Shown here piece by piece: positions 1 through 7,900 of a stretch of 11,760 nucleotides of DNA (within the stretch, counting starts at the first letter, position 1; every line of letters starts with the position of its first letter). Origin of the DNA: Sporichthyaceae bacterium (GTDB taxonomy: Bacteria > Actinomycetota > Actinomycetes > JACCUZ01); the NCBI GenBank assembly GCA_013698395.1, contig JACCUZ010000209.1, forward strand, positions 1 to 11,760, in the 5' to 3' direction. Under the pieces are notes generated by a model. The model was not told the origin of the DNA, did no database searches, and saw nothing but the letters and a program-made list of their open reading frames with translations. Made by a program: the position numbers and the translations under genes.

Positions 1-1
1 G

Positions 2-286
2 CTCCGAGCCGAGCGGCTGCGGATCAGAGCTCGACTGCTCGCGAGCCGAGACGACCCATCAGCGGCCGCGGCCTTCGACGCCGCTACGAAGGCGTTGCGT
101 GACCTCGGTTCGCCCTACCATCTCGCGGTTGGCCTGCTCGACCAGAGCGAGTTCCTCCAGTCGACCGACGAGAGGGCGGCTGCGGCGGTGCTCGGCACCG
201 AGGCCGTCGTCATCGCGCGGCGTCTGCATGCCGAGCCCCTCATCCAACGCGCCGGCAAACTCGTCGGCGCCCTCGCCGTGACCTGA
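2..286 (+). CDS. C-terminal fragment of a helical-repeat (TPR-like) protein, possibly a cyclase/ATPase-type regulator
   Basis: The reading frame is open from base 2 to a TGA at 284-286 and gives the last 94 residues of a protein whose start lies upstream of the window. The fragment is alanine-, leucine- and arginine-rich. It has spaced helical pairs (AAAAFDAATKALRDLGSPYH, then LAVGLLDQSEFLQ, then AVLGTEAVVIARRL), as in TPR-type repeats. A tail with 'LGSPYHLAVGLLD' followed by a helix ending near the C-terminus is common in actinobacterial adenylate/guanylate-cyclase-like or LuxR-type proteins with an AAA ATPase core and C-terminal TPRs. That assignment rests on resemblance only, because no catalytic or DNA-binding domain is inside the window. 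A TTG at 95 could start a short ORF, but the frame stays open and coding-like upstream of it, so I treat this as the tail of a larger gene. Confidence 0.6.
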   Translation, partial: LRAERLRIRARLLASRDDPSAAAAFDAATKALRDLGSPYHLAVGLLDQSEFLQSTDERAAAAVLGTEAVVIARRLHAEPLIQRAGKLVGALAVT

Positions 287-338
287 CGACGCCGCGACGG
301 AGATCCGTTCGGCCCGGCGCAACGTCGGAGAGCCAGAG

Positions 339-353
339 TCAGGGTGTCCCTGA
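339..353 (+). terminator. Perfect 6-bp stem-loop after the partial gene; terminator or operator
   Basis: TCAGGG (339-344), loop TGT, then CCCTGA (348-353) is a perfect inverted repeat 53 nt past the stop codon of the upstream partial gene. No T-run follows, so intrinsic termination is uncertain, although many actinobacterial terminators lack one. The same symmetry could instead serve as a protein-binding site for the downstream ABC operon. Confidence 0.3.
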
Positions 354-371
354 AAGGTCCCCGATTCACGC

Positions 372-390
372 GGAGTTCTCCCGGAATTCC
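372..390. promoter_or_regulatory. Two adjacent palindromic elements upstream of the ABC operon; possible operator
   Basis: GGAG-TT-CTCC (372-381) is followed at once by the perfect 8-bp palindrome GGAATTCC (383-390). Both lie 62-80 bp before the ABC ATPase start, where a repressor or activator site would be expected. No regulator gene is complete in the window, so no binding protein can be assigned. A chance match is possible with arms this short. Confidence 0.25.
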
Positions 391-414
391 AGCGACGTAG
401 ACGCGCAACCTCCC

Positions 415-420
415 TACGGT
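415..420 (+). promoter_or_regulatory. Candidate -10 box (TACGGT) for the ABC exporter operon
   Basis: TACGGT fits the actinobacterial TANNNT -10 pattern. It would place transcription start near 427, leaving a leader of about 25 nt that contains the AGGAG ribosome-binding site at 443-447. No recognisable -35 hexamer sits 16-19 bp upstream, so support is weak. The region between the palindromes and the gene offers TAGACG at 398-403 as a less good alternative. Confidence 0.25.
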
Positions 421-451
421 GGCCCCATCCCCCCGCCTGTCTAGGAGACCC

Positions 452-1243
452 GTGTCCAGCACCCTTCCCACCGACCGCGCCTCGGCCGCGCGGGCCGTCG
501 ACCTCACCAAGGTCTACGGAACCGGAGACACCCGAGTCGTGGCCCTCGACTCCATCACCTGCGCGTTCGAGCAGGGCAGGTTCACCGCGATCATGGGCCC
601 ATCGGGCTCGGGCAAGTCGACACTGATGCACTGCATGGCAGGCCTCGACACGGCGACGTCCGGCTCGGCGCTGATCGGCGATGTCGACCTCACGACCCTC
701 GACGACAAGCGGCTGACCCGCCTGCGGCGGGACAGCCTGGGCTTCGTCTTCCAGGCCTACAACCTGGTGCCGACGCTGACCGCCCTGGAGAACATCACGC
801 TTCCGATGGACATCGCGGGTCGGCGACCGGACAAGGACTGGTTGGATTCGGTGATCTCGACGGTCGGGCTTGCCGACCGCCTCGACCACCGGCCCAACGA
901 GCTCTCCGGTGGCCAGCAGCAGCGGGTGGCGGTCGCGCGAGCCCTGGCCGCGCGGCCGGCGGTCGTGTTCGCCGACGAGCCGACCGGCAACCTGGACAGC
1001 CGGTCAGGGGCCGAGGTGCTCTCCTTCCTGCGCCGTTCGGTCCACGAGATGGGCCAGACGATGATGGTGGTCACCCACGACCCGGCGGCGGCGGCGTACA
1101 GCGACCGGGTGGTGTTCCTCGCCGACGGACGCATCGTGGACGAGATGGTCGACCCGACGGCCGAGCTGGTGCTCGAGCGGCTCAAGCGGTTCGATGTCTC
1201 CGGAGCCAGTGTCCCTGGCGCCCGCGTCGGAGAAGACGCCTGA
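452..1243 (+). CDS. ABC transporter ATP-binding protein, MacB/LolD type
   Basis: This 263-residue cytoplasmic ATPase drives the membrane protein encoded immediately downstream. Nucleotide-binding motifs are complete: Walker A GPSGSGKST (49-57), Q-loop Gln101 in VFQAYN, signature LSGGQQQ (151-157), Walker B VVFADEP (171-177) with catalytic Glu176, D-loop NLDS (180-183) and switch His209 in VVTHD. The sequence 'DLTKVYGTGDTRVVALDSI' and the 'PTLTALENITLPM' helix are typical of the MacB/LolD/FtsE-like group that pairs with FtsX-type permeases. I place the start at GTG 452, which has AGGAG 4 nt upstream; an in-frame GTG at 419 would add 11 poorly conserved-looking residues and has no ribosome-binding site. 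The stop is one base before the permease ATG, so the two are almost certainly co-transcribed. Substrate is unknown; families of this type export peptides, lipids or antibiotics, or act mechanically on the envelope. Confidence 0.93.
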   Translation: MSSTLPTDRASAARAVDLTKVYGTGDTRVVALDSITCAFEQGRFTAIMGPSGSGKSTLMHCMAGLDTATSGSALIGDVDLTTLDDKRLTRLRRDSLGFVFQAYNLVPTLTALENITLPMDIAGRRPDKDWLDSVISTVGLADRLDHRPNELSGGQQQRVAVARALAARPAVVFADEPTGNLDSRSGAEVLSFLRRSVHEMGQTMMVVTHDPAAAAYSDRVVFLADGRIVDEMVDPTAELVLERLKRFDVSGASVPGARVGEDA

Positions 1244-1244
1244 C

Positions 1245-3779
1245 ATGGTCCGCGCCACCCTGCGCAATCTGCTGGCCCACAAGCTGCGTCTGTTGCTGTC
1301 GGCGGTGGCCGTGGTGCTGGGCGTGTCCTTCGTGTCGGGTTCGCTGGTGTTCACCGACACGATCCGCAAGACCTTCGACGACCTGTTCGCCTCCGTCACC
1401 GCCGACGTCACGGTCTCGCCGAAGGAGGCGTTCGACGCGGGCTTCAGCGGGACGGTGTCAACGGCGGCGTTGCCGGCGAGCACCGTCCAGACCGTTGAAA
1501 GCGTGGAGGGGGTCGAGTCCGCGGTCGGTGACGTCTTCGTCGAGGGCGTGCAGATCATCGGGACGGACGGCGACGTCGTGGGCGTCTCGGGTGCCCCCGG
1601 GATTGCGGTGAACTGGACGGACAACGAGAACCTCACGAGCCTGACCCTCGCGGATGGTCGCCCGCCGCGCGCAGCCGGTGAGATCGCGATCGACGCGGAC
1701 ACGGCCGAGAAGTCCGGCTACCGGGTGGGCGACACGGTGCGCCTGCTCACGCCGGCCCTGCCGACGACGGCCGAGCTCGTGGGGGTGTTCCGTTTCGGCA
1801 GCTCGGGGGGGTTGGCTGGGGCCACGCTCACGGCGCTCGACACCGCGACGGCTCAGTCCCTGCTGCCCCAGCCGGACACGTTCACGTCGGTGTCCGTGGC
1901 CGCCCAGGAGGGCGTCAGCGACACGGTCCTGCGGCAGCGGGTCAGGGAGGCGCTCCCCGACGGCTCGGTCGTCGTGCGCACCCAGGCCCAGCAGACCGAG
2001 GAGGACTCCGGCGAGATCGAGAGCGGCCTGCAGTTCTTCAACATCGTGCTGCTGGTGTTCGCCGGGGTGTCGCTCTTCGTCGGCTCCTTCATGATCCTCA
2101 ATACCTTCTCCATGCTGGTAGCCCAACGCACGCGGGAGCTCGCCCTCCTGCGCGCCCTCGGAGCCAGCCGTCGGCAGGTCACCCGCTCGGTGCTCGCCGA
2201 GGCATCGGTCGTCGGCGTGGTCGGCGGTGTCGTCGGCATGGGCGCCGGGCTGCTGATCGCGCTCGGCCTCAAGGCCGCGTTCAAGGCGTCCGGGCTTGAG
2301 ATCGAGACCGGTTCGCTGGTCTTCCGGCCCCGGACAGCCGCCTGGTCGCTGGTGATCGGTGTGGTCGTGACGCTGGTCGCGGCCTACCTGCCGGCCCGGC
2401 GGGCCAGCCGGGTGGCCCCCGTAGCTGCCATGCGCGACGACATCGCCATGCCGACGAAGTCACTGCGGTGGCGCACAGTGATCGGCGTCGTCCTCACCTC
2501 TGCCGGCGTGGTCGTCCTCGTGGGCAGTCTCTCGGCTTCCGGACAGCGGGCTGCCTCGCTCGTCGGGCTCGGCGTCCTGCTGACGATCCTGGGCGCGATC
2601 GTCCTCAGCCCTGTCCTGAGCCGGCCCGTCATCGGCGTGCTGGGGGCGCTCTACCCCCGGCTCTTCGGTACCGTCGGCCGCCTCGCCAGGGACAACGCCC
2701 AGCGCAACCCTCGCCGCACCGCCGCCACGTCATCGGCGCTGATGGTCGGGCTCTCGCTGGTCGGCGCGTTCGGCGTGCTCGCGGCGTCGATCAACGCCTC
2801 GATCGGCGGCCTGATCGACCGGGCGCTCGGGGCGGACTACGTCGTGAGCTCCCCGCAGCAGGCCCCCTTCGGGGCCGGCGTGGCCACCGCCCTGGAGCGG
2901 CTGCCCGAGGTTCGGTCGGTCACCCGCCAGCGGTTCGGCGCGGCGCGCATCGATGGTTCGACGGTGTTCATCGCCGCAGCTGACCCGGCCTCGCTGGCCC
3001 AGTCGATCACCGTGGACTACTCAGCGGGAAGCGCCGCCGGGCTGACCAAGGGGCTTCTCGTCGACCAGCCCACGGCCGAGGCCAAGTCGTGGGCCGTCGG
3101 CGACAGGGTGGACCTCACCTTTCTCGGCGGCGCGACGGCGAGCCTGCCGGTGGCCGGCATCTACGAGCCGAACGGAGCACTCGGACCGTACGTGGTGTCG
3201 CTGGACACCTGGGAGGACAACGGCGGCGACACCCGCGACTCTTTCCTCTACGTCAACCTCGCGGAAGGCGCGGCCCCGACTGACGCCCGGCCGACAGTCG
3301 CCGAGGTGCTCGCGGCCTACCCCAACCTCGACCTGCTCGACCATGCGGGGTTCAAGGAGCAGCAGCGCGGCCAGGTCAACCAGTTGTTGTTCCTCATCTA
3401 CGCCCTGCTGGCGCTCGCCATCCTGATCGCCGTCCTCGGCATCGTGAACACCCTGGCGCTCTCGGTCATCGAGCGCACCCGCGAGATCGGCCTGCTCCGG
3501 GCGGTGGGCATGTCGCGGCGGCAGCTGCGGCGGATGGTGCGGCTCGAGTCCGTCGTGATCTCCGTGTTCGGCGCGGCGCTGGGCCTGCTTCTTGGGGTCC
3601 TCTTCGGCGTACTGCTTCAGCGGAGCCTGGCGGGCCAGGGCATCAACGACCTCGCGATCCCTACGGTGTCCCTGCTGGTCTTTCTGGTCGTGGCTGGGGT
3701 GATCGGTGTACTGGCGGCGATCTGGCCGGCCCGACGGGCGGCGAGGCTCGACGTCCTGCGGGCCGTGACCACGGAGTAG
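1245..3779 (+). CDS. ABC transporter permease with duplicated FtsX/MacB domains
   Basis: This 844-residue integral membrane protein is the partner of the preceding ATPase. About ten transmembrane segments can be read: one near residues 16-36, three around 265-287, 320-343 and 365-385, two in the middle (408-430 and 436-462), one at 495-516, and three at the end (714-736, 769-791, 805-830). Two large extracytoplasmic domains (about 37-260 and 517-710) are of MacB periplasmic-core type. Each half carries the FtsX coupling motif: RTRELALLRALGASRRQV after the second segment and RTREIGLLRAVGMSRRQL in the second half, so the protein is an internal duplication, as is usual for actinobacterial permeases of about 850 residues. 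ATG 1245 is chosen because GGAGAAG lies at 1229-1235, about 9 nt upstream; an in-frame ATG at 1194 would overlap the ATPase by 50 bp without a ribosome-binding site. No dedicated binding protein or regulator is beside it, so the substrate cannot be inferred. Confidence 0.93.
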   Translation: MVRATLRNLLAHKLRLLLSAVAVVLGVSFVSGSLVFTDTIRKTFDDLFASVTADVTVSPKEAFDAGFSGTVSTAALPASTVQTVESVEGVESAVGDVFVEGVQIIGTDGDVVGVSGAPGIAVNWTDNENLTSLTLADGRPPRAAGEIAIDADTAEKSGYRVGDTVRLLTPALPTTAELVGVFRFGSSGGLAGATLTALDTATAQSLLPQPDTFTSVSVAAQEGVSDTVLRQRVREALPDGSVVVRTQAQQTEEDSGEIESGLQFFNIVLLVFAGVSLFVGSFMILNTFSMLVAQRTRELALLRALGASRRQVTRSVLAEASVVGVVGGVVGMGAGLLIALGLKAAFKASGLEIETGSLVFRPRTAAWSLVIGVVVTLVAAYLPARRASRVAPVAAMRDDIAMPTKSLRWRTVIGVVLTSAGVVVLVGSLSASGQRAASLVGLGVLLTILGAIVLSPVLSRPVIGVLGALYPRLFGTVGRLARDNAQRNPRRTAATSSALMVGLSLVGAFGVLAASINASIGGLIDRALGADYVVSSPQQAPFGAGVATALERLPEVRSVTRQRFGAARIDGSTVFIAAADPASLAQSITVDYSAGSAAGLTKGLLVDQPTAEAKSWAVGDRVDLTFLGGATASLPVAGIYEPNGALGPYVVSLDTWEDNGGDTRDSFLYVNLAEGAAPTDARPTVAEVLAAYPNLDLLDHAGFKEQQRGQVNQLLFLIYALLALAILIAVLGIVNTLALSVIERTREIGLLRAVGMSRRQLRRMVRLESVVISVFGAALGLLLGVLFGVLLQRSLAGQGINDLAIPTVSLLVFLVVAGVIGVLAAIWPARRAARLDVLRAVTTE

Positions 3780-3785
3780 TGCGGC

Positions 3786-3797
3786 CGGCTCCAGCCG
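3786..3797. terminator. Short inverted repeat between convergent permease and CBS genes
   Basis: CGGCT-CC-AGCCG is a perfect inverted repeat that fills most of the 18 bp between the permease stop and the CBS gene stop. The two-base gap forces at least one pair open, leaving a four-pair stem with a four-base loop. There is no T-run. Its position at convergent 3' ends favours a weak bidirectional terminator, but the stem is short. Confidence 0.3.
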
Positions 3798-4214
3798 TTA
3801 CGGCGCCGAGGAGATGGCCTCGACCAGCTCGCCGGTCTGGCTCTGGTCAAGGTTGCGGGCGATGTCCGCCTGGGTCACCATGCCGATGAGCCGGTCGCCG
3901 TCGATCACCGGGAGCCGGCGCACCTGGTGCTCGGACATCGTGCGCAGGGCCTCCTGGACGGAGTCGTCGGCGCCGATCGTCACCGGCTTGCCCTTCGCGA
4001 AGGTCCCCACGGCGGAGCTGAGGTCGGTGCCGTCCGCCACCGCCCTCACGGCGATGTCCCTGTCGGTGATCATGCCCTTGAGCCTGCCGTCATCGCCGCA
4101 GATGGGCAGGGCGCCGACGTCGAGGTCCCGCATCCTGCGTGCCGCGTCGACCAGGCTGTCGTGCTCGTGGGCACACTCGGCTCCACCGGTCATGATGTCG
4201 CGTGCAGTCGCCAT
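3798..4214 (-). CDS. Two-CBS-domain protein, Hrp1-like
   Basis: This small cytoplasmic protein of 138 residues consists of a CBS pair: CBS1 at about 8-62 (DIMTGGAECAHEHDSL ... GMITDRDIAVRA) and CBS2 at about 74-122 (KPVTIGADDSVQEALRTM ... GMVTQADIAR). CBS pairs often bind adenine nucleotides and regulate partner proteins. The length, the opening 'TARDIM', the phrase 'ALPICGDD' and 'EHQVRRLPVI' closely resemble mycobacterial hypoxic response protein 1 (Rv2626c). Cys14 and Cys39 fall at the positions I recall as disulfide-forming in Hrp1. ATG 4214 is supported by AAGGGAG at 4222-4228, spaced 7 nt. The open frame continues upstream to 4418, but that part lies over the HAD gene in another frame and is not coding. 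The gene follows the HAD gene by 88 bp on the same strand and may be read through from it or have its own promoter; no clear -10 box is visible. Whether it has Hrp1 function is inference. Confidence 0.9.
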   Translation of the reverse strand: MATARDIMTGGAECAHEHDSLVDAARRMRDLDVGALPICGDDGRLKGMITDRDIAVRAVADGTDLSSAVGTFAKGKPVTIGADDSVQEALRTMSEHQVRRLPVIDGDRLIGMVTQADIARNLDQSQTGELVEAISSAP

Positions 4215-4254
4215 CGGAATGCTCCCTTCGGCGTGTGGTGGCCCCCCTTGGATC

Positions 4255-4300
4255 TCCCGCTTCCCGATGTGGCTCGCGGGACACCCCGCCGCGGAGGCGG
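4255..4300 (-). terminator. Two hairpins between the HAD and CBS genes; attenuator or terminator candidate
   Basis: Just past the HAD stop codon, CCGCC (4286-4290), a five-base loop and GGCGG (4296-4300) form a perfect 5-bp stem. Next, TCCCGC (4255-4260) and GCGGGA (4276-4281) form perfect 6-bp arms around a 15-base loop. The structures sit in the 88-bp gap before the CBS gene. They could lower read-through from metH-HAD into the CBS gene. Neither is followed by a T-run in the direction of transcription, so function is uncertain. Confidence 0.3.
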
Positions 4301-4302
4301 AT

Positions 4303-4962
4303 TCAGGCCGCTGCGGCGGCCAACTGACCCAGCCGCCTCGGGTCGAGCTGGAGCAGACTGTCGACGACCGTGACCGCCGCCCGCGGCGGCAGCGGCGCGA
4401 TGTGCGGCACCCCGACAACAGCGCACCCTGCCGCCTGCCCCGAGCCGATGCCGGCGGGCGAATCCTCGACCACGACGCAGCGCGCGGCCTCGACGCCGAG
4501 CCGGGCCATCGCCGTCAGGTAGGGCTCGGGGTGCGGCTTCCCGTTGGCGACCTCGTCACCGGTCACGACCGTGGCGAAGGTCCCTGCCGGGAGGTCGGCG
4601 AGGACGGCGTCGGCGAGCGATCGGTAGGACATCGTGACAAGCGCGCAAGGGACATCCTCCGACCGCAGGGCGGAAAGCAGGTCACGGGCCCCGGGCTGCC
4701 AAGGCACCCTGGACCGCACGGCGGCCACCACCTTGTCGAGCAGCCGCGCGACGATCTCGTCCACCGGAAGGTCCACCCCGGCCTCGTCGCGCAGTCGCGC
4801 AGCGGACACCGGGAGCGGGTTGCCGACACAGGACACCGCCTGCTCAGAGGTCCACGTACCGCCGAACGCGGACGCGAGGGCCACCTCCTCGGCCATCCAG
4901 GTCGGCTCCGTGTCGATCAGCGTGCCGTCCAGATCGAACAGCACCGCGGCCGGCAGCCTCAC
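4303..4962 (-). CDS. HAD-superfamily phosphatase (subfamily IA, phosphoglucomutase/phosphoglycolate-phosphatase-like)
   Basis: The protein has 219 residues, the normal size for small HAD-IA hydrolases. All four catalytic motifs are present. Motif I is FDLDGTL, with nucleophile Asp10 and acid/base Asp12. Motif II is in ALVTMS, with Thr110. Motif III is Lys142 in GKPHPEPY, and motif IV is VVVEDSPAGI, with Glu166 and Asp167 for magnesium. A helical cap of C1 type lies between motifs I and II. The start is GTG 4962, which overlaps the metH stop in the four bases GTGA, so translation is probably coupled to metH. The longer open frame running to 5229 is a shadow of metH. The substrate cannot be read from the sequence; family members act on sugar phosphates, phosphoglycolate or damaged metabolites. 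The C-terminus ends in a run of alanines. Placement after metH is, as I recall, seen in other actinobacteria. Confidence 0.9.
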   Translation of the reverse strand: MRLPAAVLFDLDGTLIDTEPTWMAEEVALASAFGGTWTSEQAVSCVGNPLPVSAARLRDEAGVDLPVDEIVARLLDKVVAAVRSRVPWQPGARDLLSALRSEDVPCALVTMSYRSLADAVLADLPAGTFATVVTGDEVANGKPHPEPYLTAMARLGVEAARCVVVEDSPAGIGSGQAAGCAVVGVPHIAPLPPRAAVTVVDSLLQLDPRRLGQLAAAAA

Positions 4963-7900
4963 TTCGCGTTGAAGTACGTCGCCTCGGGGTGGTGCAGCAC
5001 CAGGGCGTCGGTCGACTGCTCGGGGTGGAGCTGGAACTCCTCGGACAGCTTCACGCCGATGCGTTCCGGCTCCAGCAGCTCGACCAGCTTGCCCCGGTCC
5101 TCGAGGTTGGGGCAGGCGCCGTAGCCGAAGGAGAACCGCGCGCCGCGGTAGCGCAGGTCGAAGTAGTCCTCGGGCGCATCCGGGTCCTCCTCCGCGAAGC
5201 CGAGCTCCGCGCGCATCCGCTTGTGCCACAGCTCGGCGAGTGACTCGGTCAGCTGCACCGACAGGCCGTGCAGCTCGAGGTAGTCGCGGTAGGCGTCCCT
5301 CGCGAACAGCTCAGAGGTGACCTCGGCGATCCGTGGACCTACCGTGACCAGCTGCAGGCCCAGGACGTCGACCTCACCGGAGGCCCTGGCGCGGAAGAAG
5401 TCGGCGAGGCACAGGTGCCGTCCGTGGCGCTGCCTGGGAAAGGTGAACCGATAGCGCTCCGCCGCGTCCGGCGAGGGCTTCTCGAGCAGGACCAGGTCGT
5501 CCCCCTCGCTCACAACGGGGTAGTACCCGTAGACCACCGCAGCCTCGAGCATCTGCTCGGCGTGCAGGCGCTCCAGCCACATCCGCAACCGTGGCCGGCC
5601 TTCGGTCTCGACGAGCTCCTCGTACGTCGGCCCGTCGCTGGCCCGGGAGGACCGCAGCCCCCACTGGCCCATGAACGTGGCCCGCTCGTCGAGCAGGGCG
5701 GCGTAGTCGCGGAGGTGGATGCCTTTGACGACCCGACTGCCCCAGAAGGGGGCGGGCGGTACCGGGTTGTCGGTGGCCACGTCGGAACGGACGGGCATGT
5801 CCTGTGGTGAGGTGCGGTCCGGGCGGCCGGCGGGCTTGACCCGCCGCGGCCGCAGCGCCGGCAGCTCGGCGCCCGGCACGCCACGCTTGACCGCCACGAG
5901 GGCATCCATCAGCCGAAGGCCCTCGAAGGCGTCCCGGGCGTAGCGGACCTCGCCCTGGAAGACCTCGGCGAGGTCCTGTTCGACGTACGGTCGGGTCAGC
6001 GCTGCGCCACCAAGGATCACCGGCCACCGGGTCGCGACCCCGCGGGAGTTCATCTCCTCGAGGTTCTCCTTCATCACCACCGTGGACTTCACGAGCAGTC
6101 CGGACATGCCGATCACGTCGGCCCGGTGGGTGTCGGCCGCCTCGAGGATCGCCGAGACGGGCGCCTTGATGCCGATGTTGACGACGGTGAACCCGTTGTT
6201 GGACAGGATGATGTCGACCAGGTTCTTGCCGATGTCGTGGACGTCACCCTTCACCGTTGCCAGGACGATCGTGCCCTTGCCCTCCTCGTCCGTCTTCTCC
6301 ATGTGGGGCTCGAGCCAGGCGACAGCGGTCTTCATCACCTCGGCCGACTGCAGCACGAACGGCAGCTGCATCTCGCCCCGGCCGAAGAGCTCCCCGACGA
6401 CCTTCATCCCCTCCAGGAGGTGGTCGTTGACGACGTCCAGTGCGCTCTTGCCGGTGTCCAGCGCCACCTGCAGGTCCGCTTCCAGGCCGTTGCGCTCGCC
6501 GTCGATGATCCGGCGTGACAGCCGCTCCCCCAGCGGCAACGCGGCCAGCTCCTCGGCCCGGGAGGCGCGTACCCCTGCCGCGTCCACACCCTCGAAGAGG
6601 TCCAGAAAACGCTGCAGCGGGTCGTAGCCAGGCTCGCCGTCGGTCTGTGGCCGACGGCGGTCGTAGACCAGGTCGAGGGCCACCTGGCGGTGCTCGTCCT
6701 CGATCTTGGTCATCGGCAGGATCTTGGCCGCGTGGACGATGGCGGAGTCCAGGCCCGCCTTGACGCACTCGTGCAGGAACACCGAGTTCAGGACGGCGCG
6801 CGCGGCCGGGTTGACCCCGAAGGACACGTTGGAGACGCCCAGTGTCGTCTGCACCGTGGGATACGCCCGTTTGAGCCGGCGGATCGCCTCGATCGTCTCC
6901 AGGGCGTCGCGTCGGGTCTCCTCCTGACCGGTCGTGATCGGGAACGTGAGCGTGTCGACGATGATGTCCTCGACCTGCATGCCCCAGGTAGTGGTCAGGT
7001 CCTCGATCAGCCTCGTGGCGACCCGGACCTTCCAGTCTGCGGTGCGGGCCTGGCCCTCCTCGTCGATGCACAAAGCGACCACCGCCGCCCCGTGCTCGGC
7101 GACGATGGGCATGACGCGGGCGAACCGCGACCCGGGGCCGTTCCCGTCCTCGTAGTTGACGGAGTTGATGACCGATCTGCCGCCGAGCAGCTCGAGGCCG
7201 GCCTCGACGACTGCAGGCTCGGTCGAGTCGAGGACCAGAGGCAGGGTGGACGCCGTCGCGAACCGACCGACCACCGCCTTCATGTCCGCGACACCGTCGC
7301 GACCCACGTAGTCCACGCAGACGTCGAGCAGGTGCGCCCCGTCGCGGGTCTGGTCGCGGGCGATCTCTATGCAGTCGTCCCAGCGCTCCTCGAGCATCGC
7401 CTTCTTGAAGGCGAGCGACCCGTTGGCGTTCGTCCGCTCCCCGATCGAGAGGTAGGACGTGTCCTGGCGGAACGGCACGTGCTGATAGAGCGAGGCCACC
7501 CCGTGCTCCGGCCGCGGGCGGCGGGTCGCGAGGCCGCGACCCTGTACCCGCTCGACGACCTGACGCAGGTGTTCGGGCGTCGTGCCGCAGCACCCGCCGA
7601 CCAGCGCGAGCCCGAAGTCGCGGGTGAAGTGGTCGTGGGCGTCGGCGAGCTCGCCGGGCGAGAGCGGGTAGGAGGCGCCGTCGCGGCCGAGAACCGGGAG
7701 GCCGGCATTGGGCATGCAGGACAACGTGGTGCGCGCGTGCCGGGCGAGGTGGCGCAGATGCTCGCTCATCTCCGCGGGCCCCGTCGCGCAGTTCAAGCCG
7801 AGCGCGTCGATGCCTAGCGGTTCCAGCGCGGTGAGCGCGGCCCCGATCTCACTGCCGAGGAGCATGGTGCCGGTCGTCTCAACCGTGACCTGGCACAGGA

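Noticed and set aside
1194..1244. Upstream start for the permease
   Set aside because: It overlaps the ATPase gene by 50 bp and has no ribosome-binding site, whereas ATG 1245 has GGAGAAG at suitable spacing and begins at the normal membrane-entry sequence.
3814..5124. Long plus-strand open frame of 436 codons
   Set aside because: It lies antisense to the CBS and HAD genes, both of which have complete family motifs. Its translation is rich in R, S, P and A with no recognisable domain, as expected from an antisense shadow in high-GC DNA.
6244..7593. Minus-strand open frame of 449 codons within metH
   Set aside because: It is a different frame of the metH coding strand and translates to arginine/glycine-rich sequence without motifs, while the metH frame carries all catalytic residues.
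6690..7817. Plus-strand open frame of 375 codons antisense to metH
   Set aside because: It is an antisense shadow with no ribosome-binding site or family motif, and overlaps a fully intact metH.
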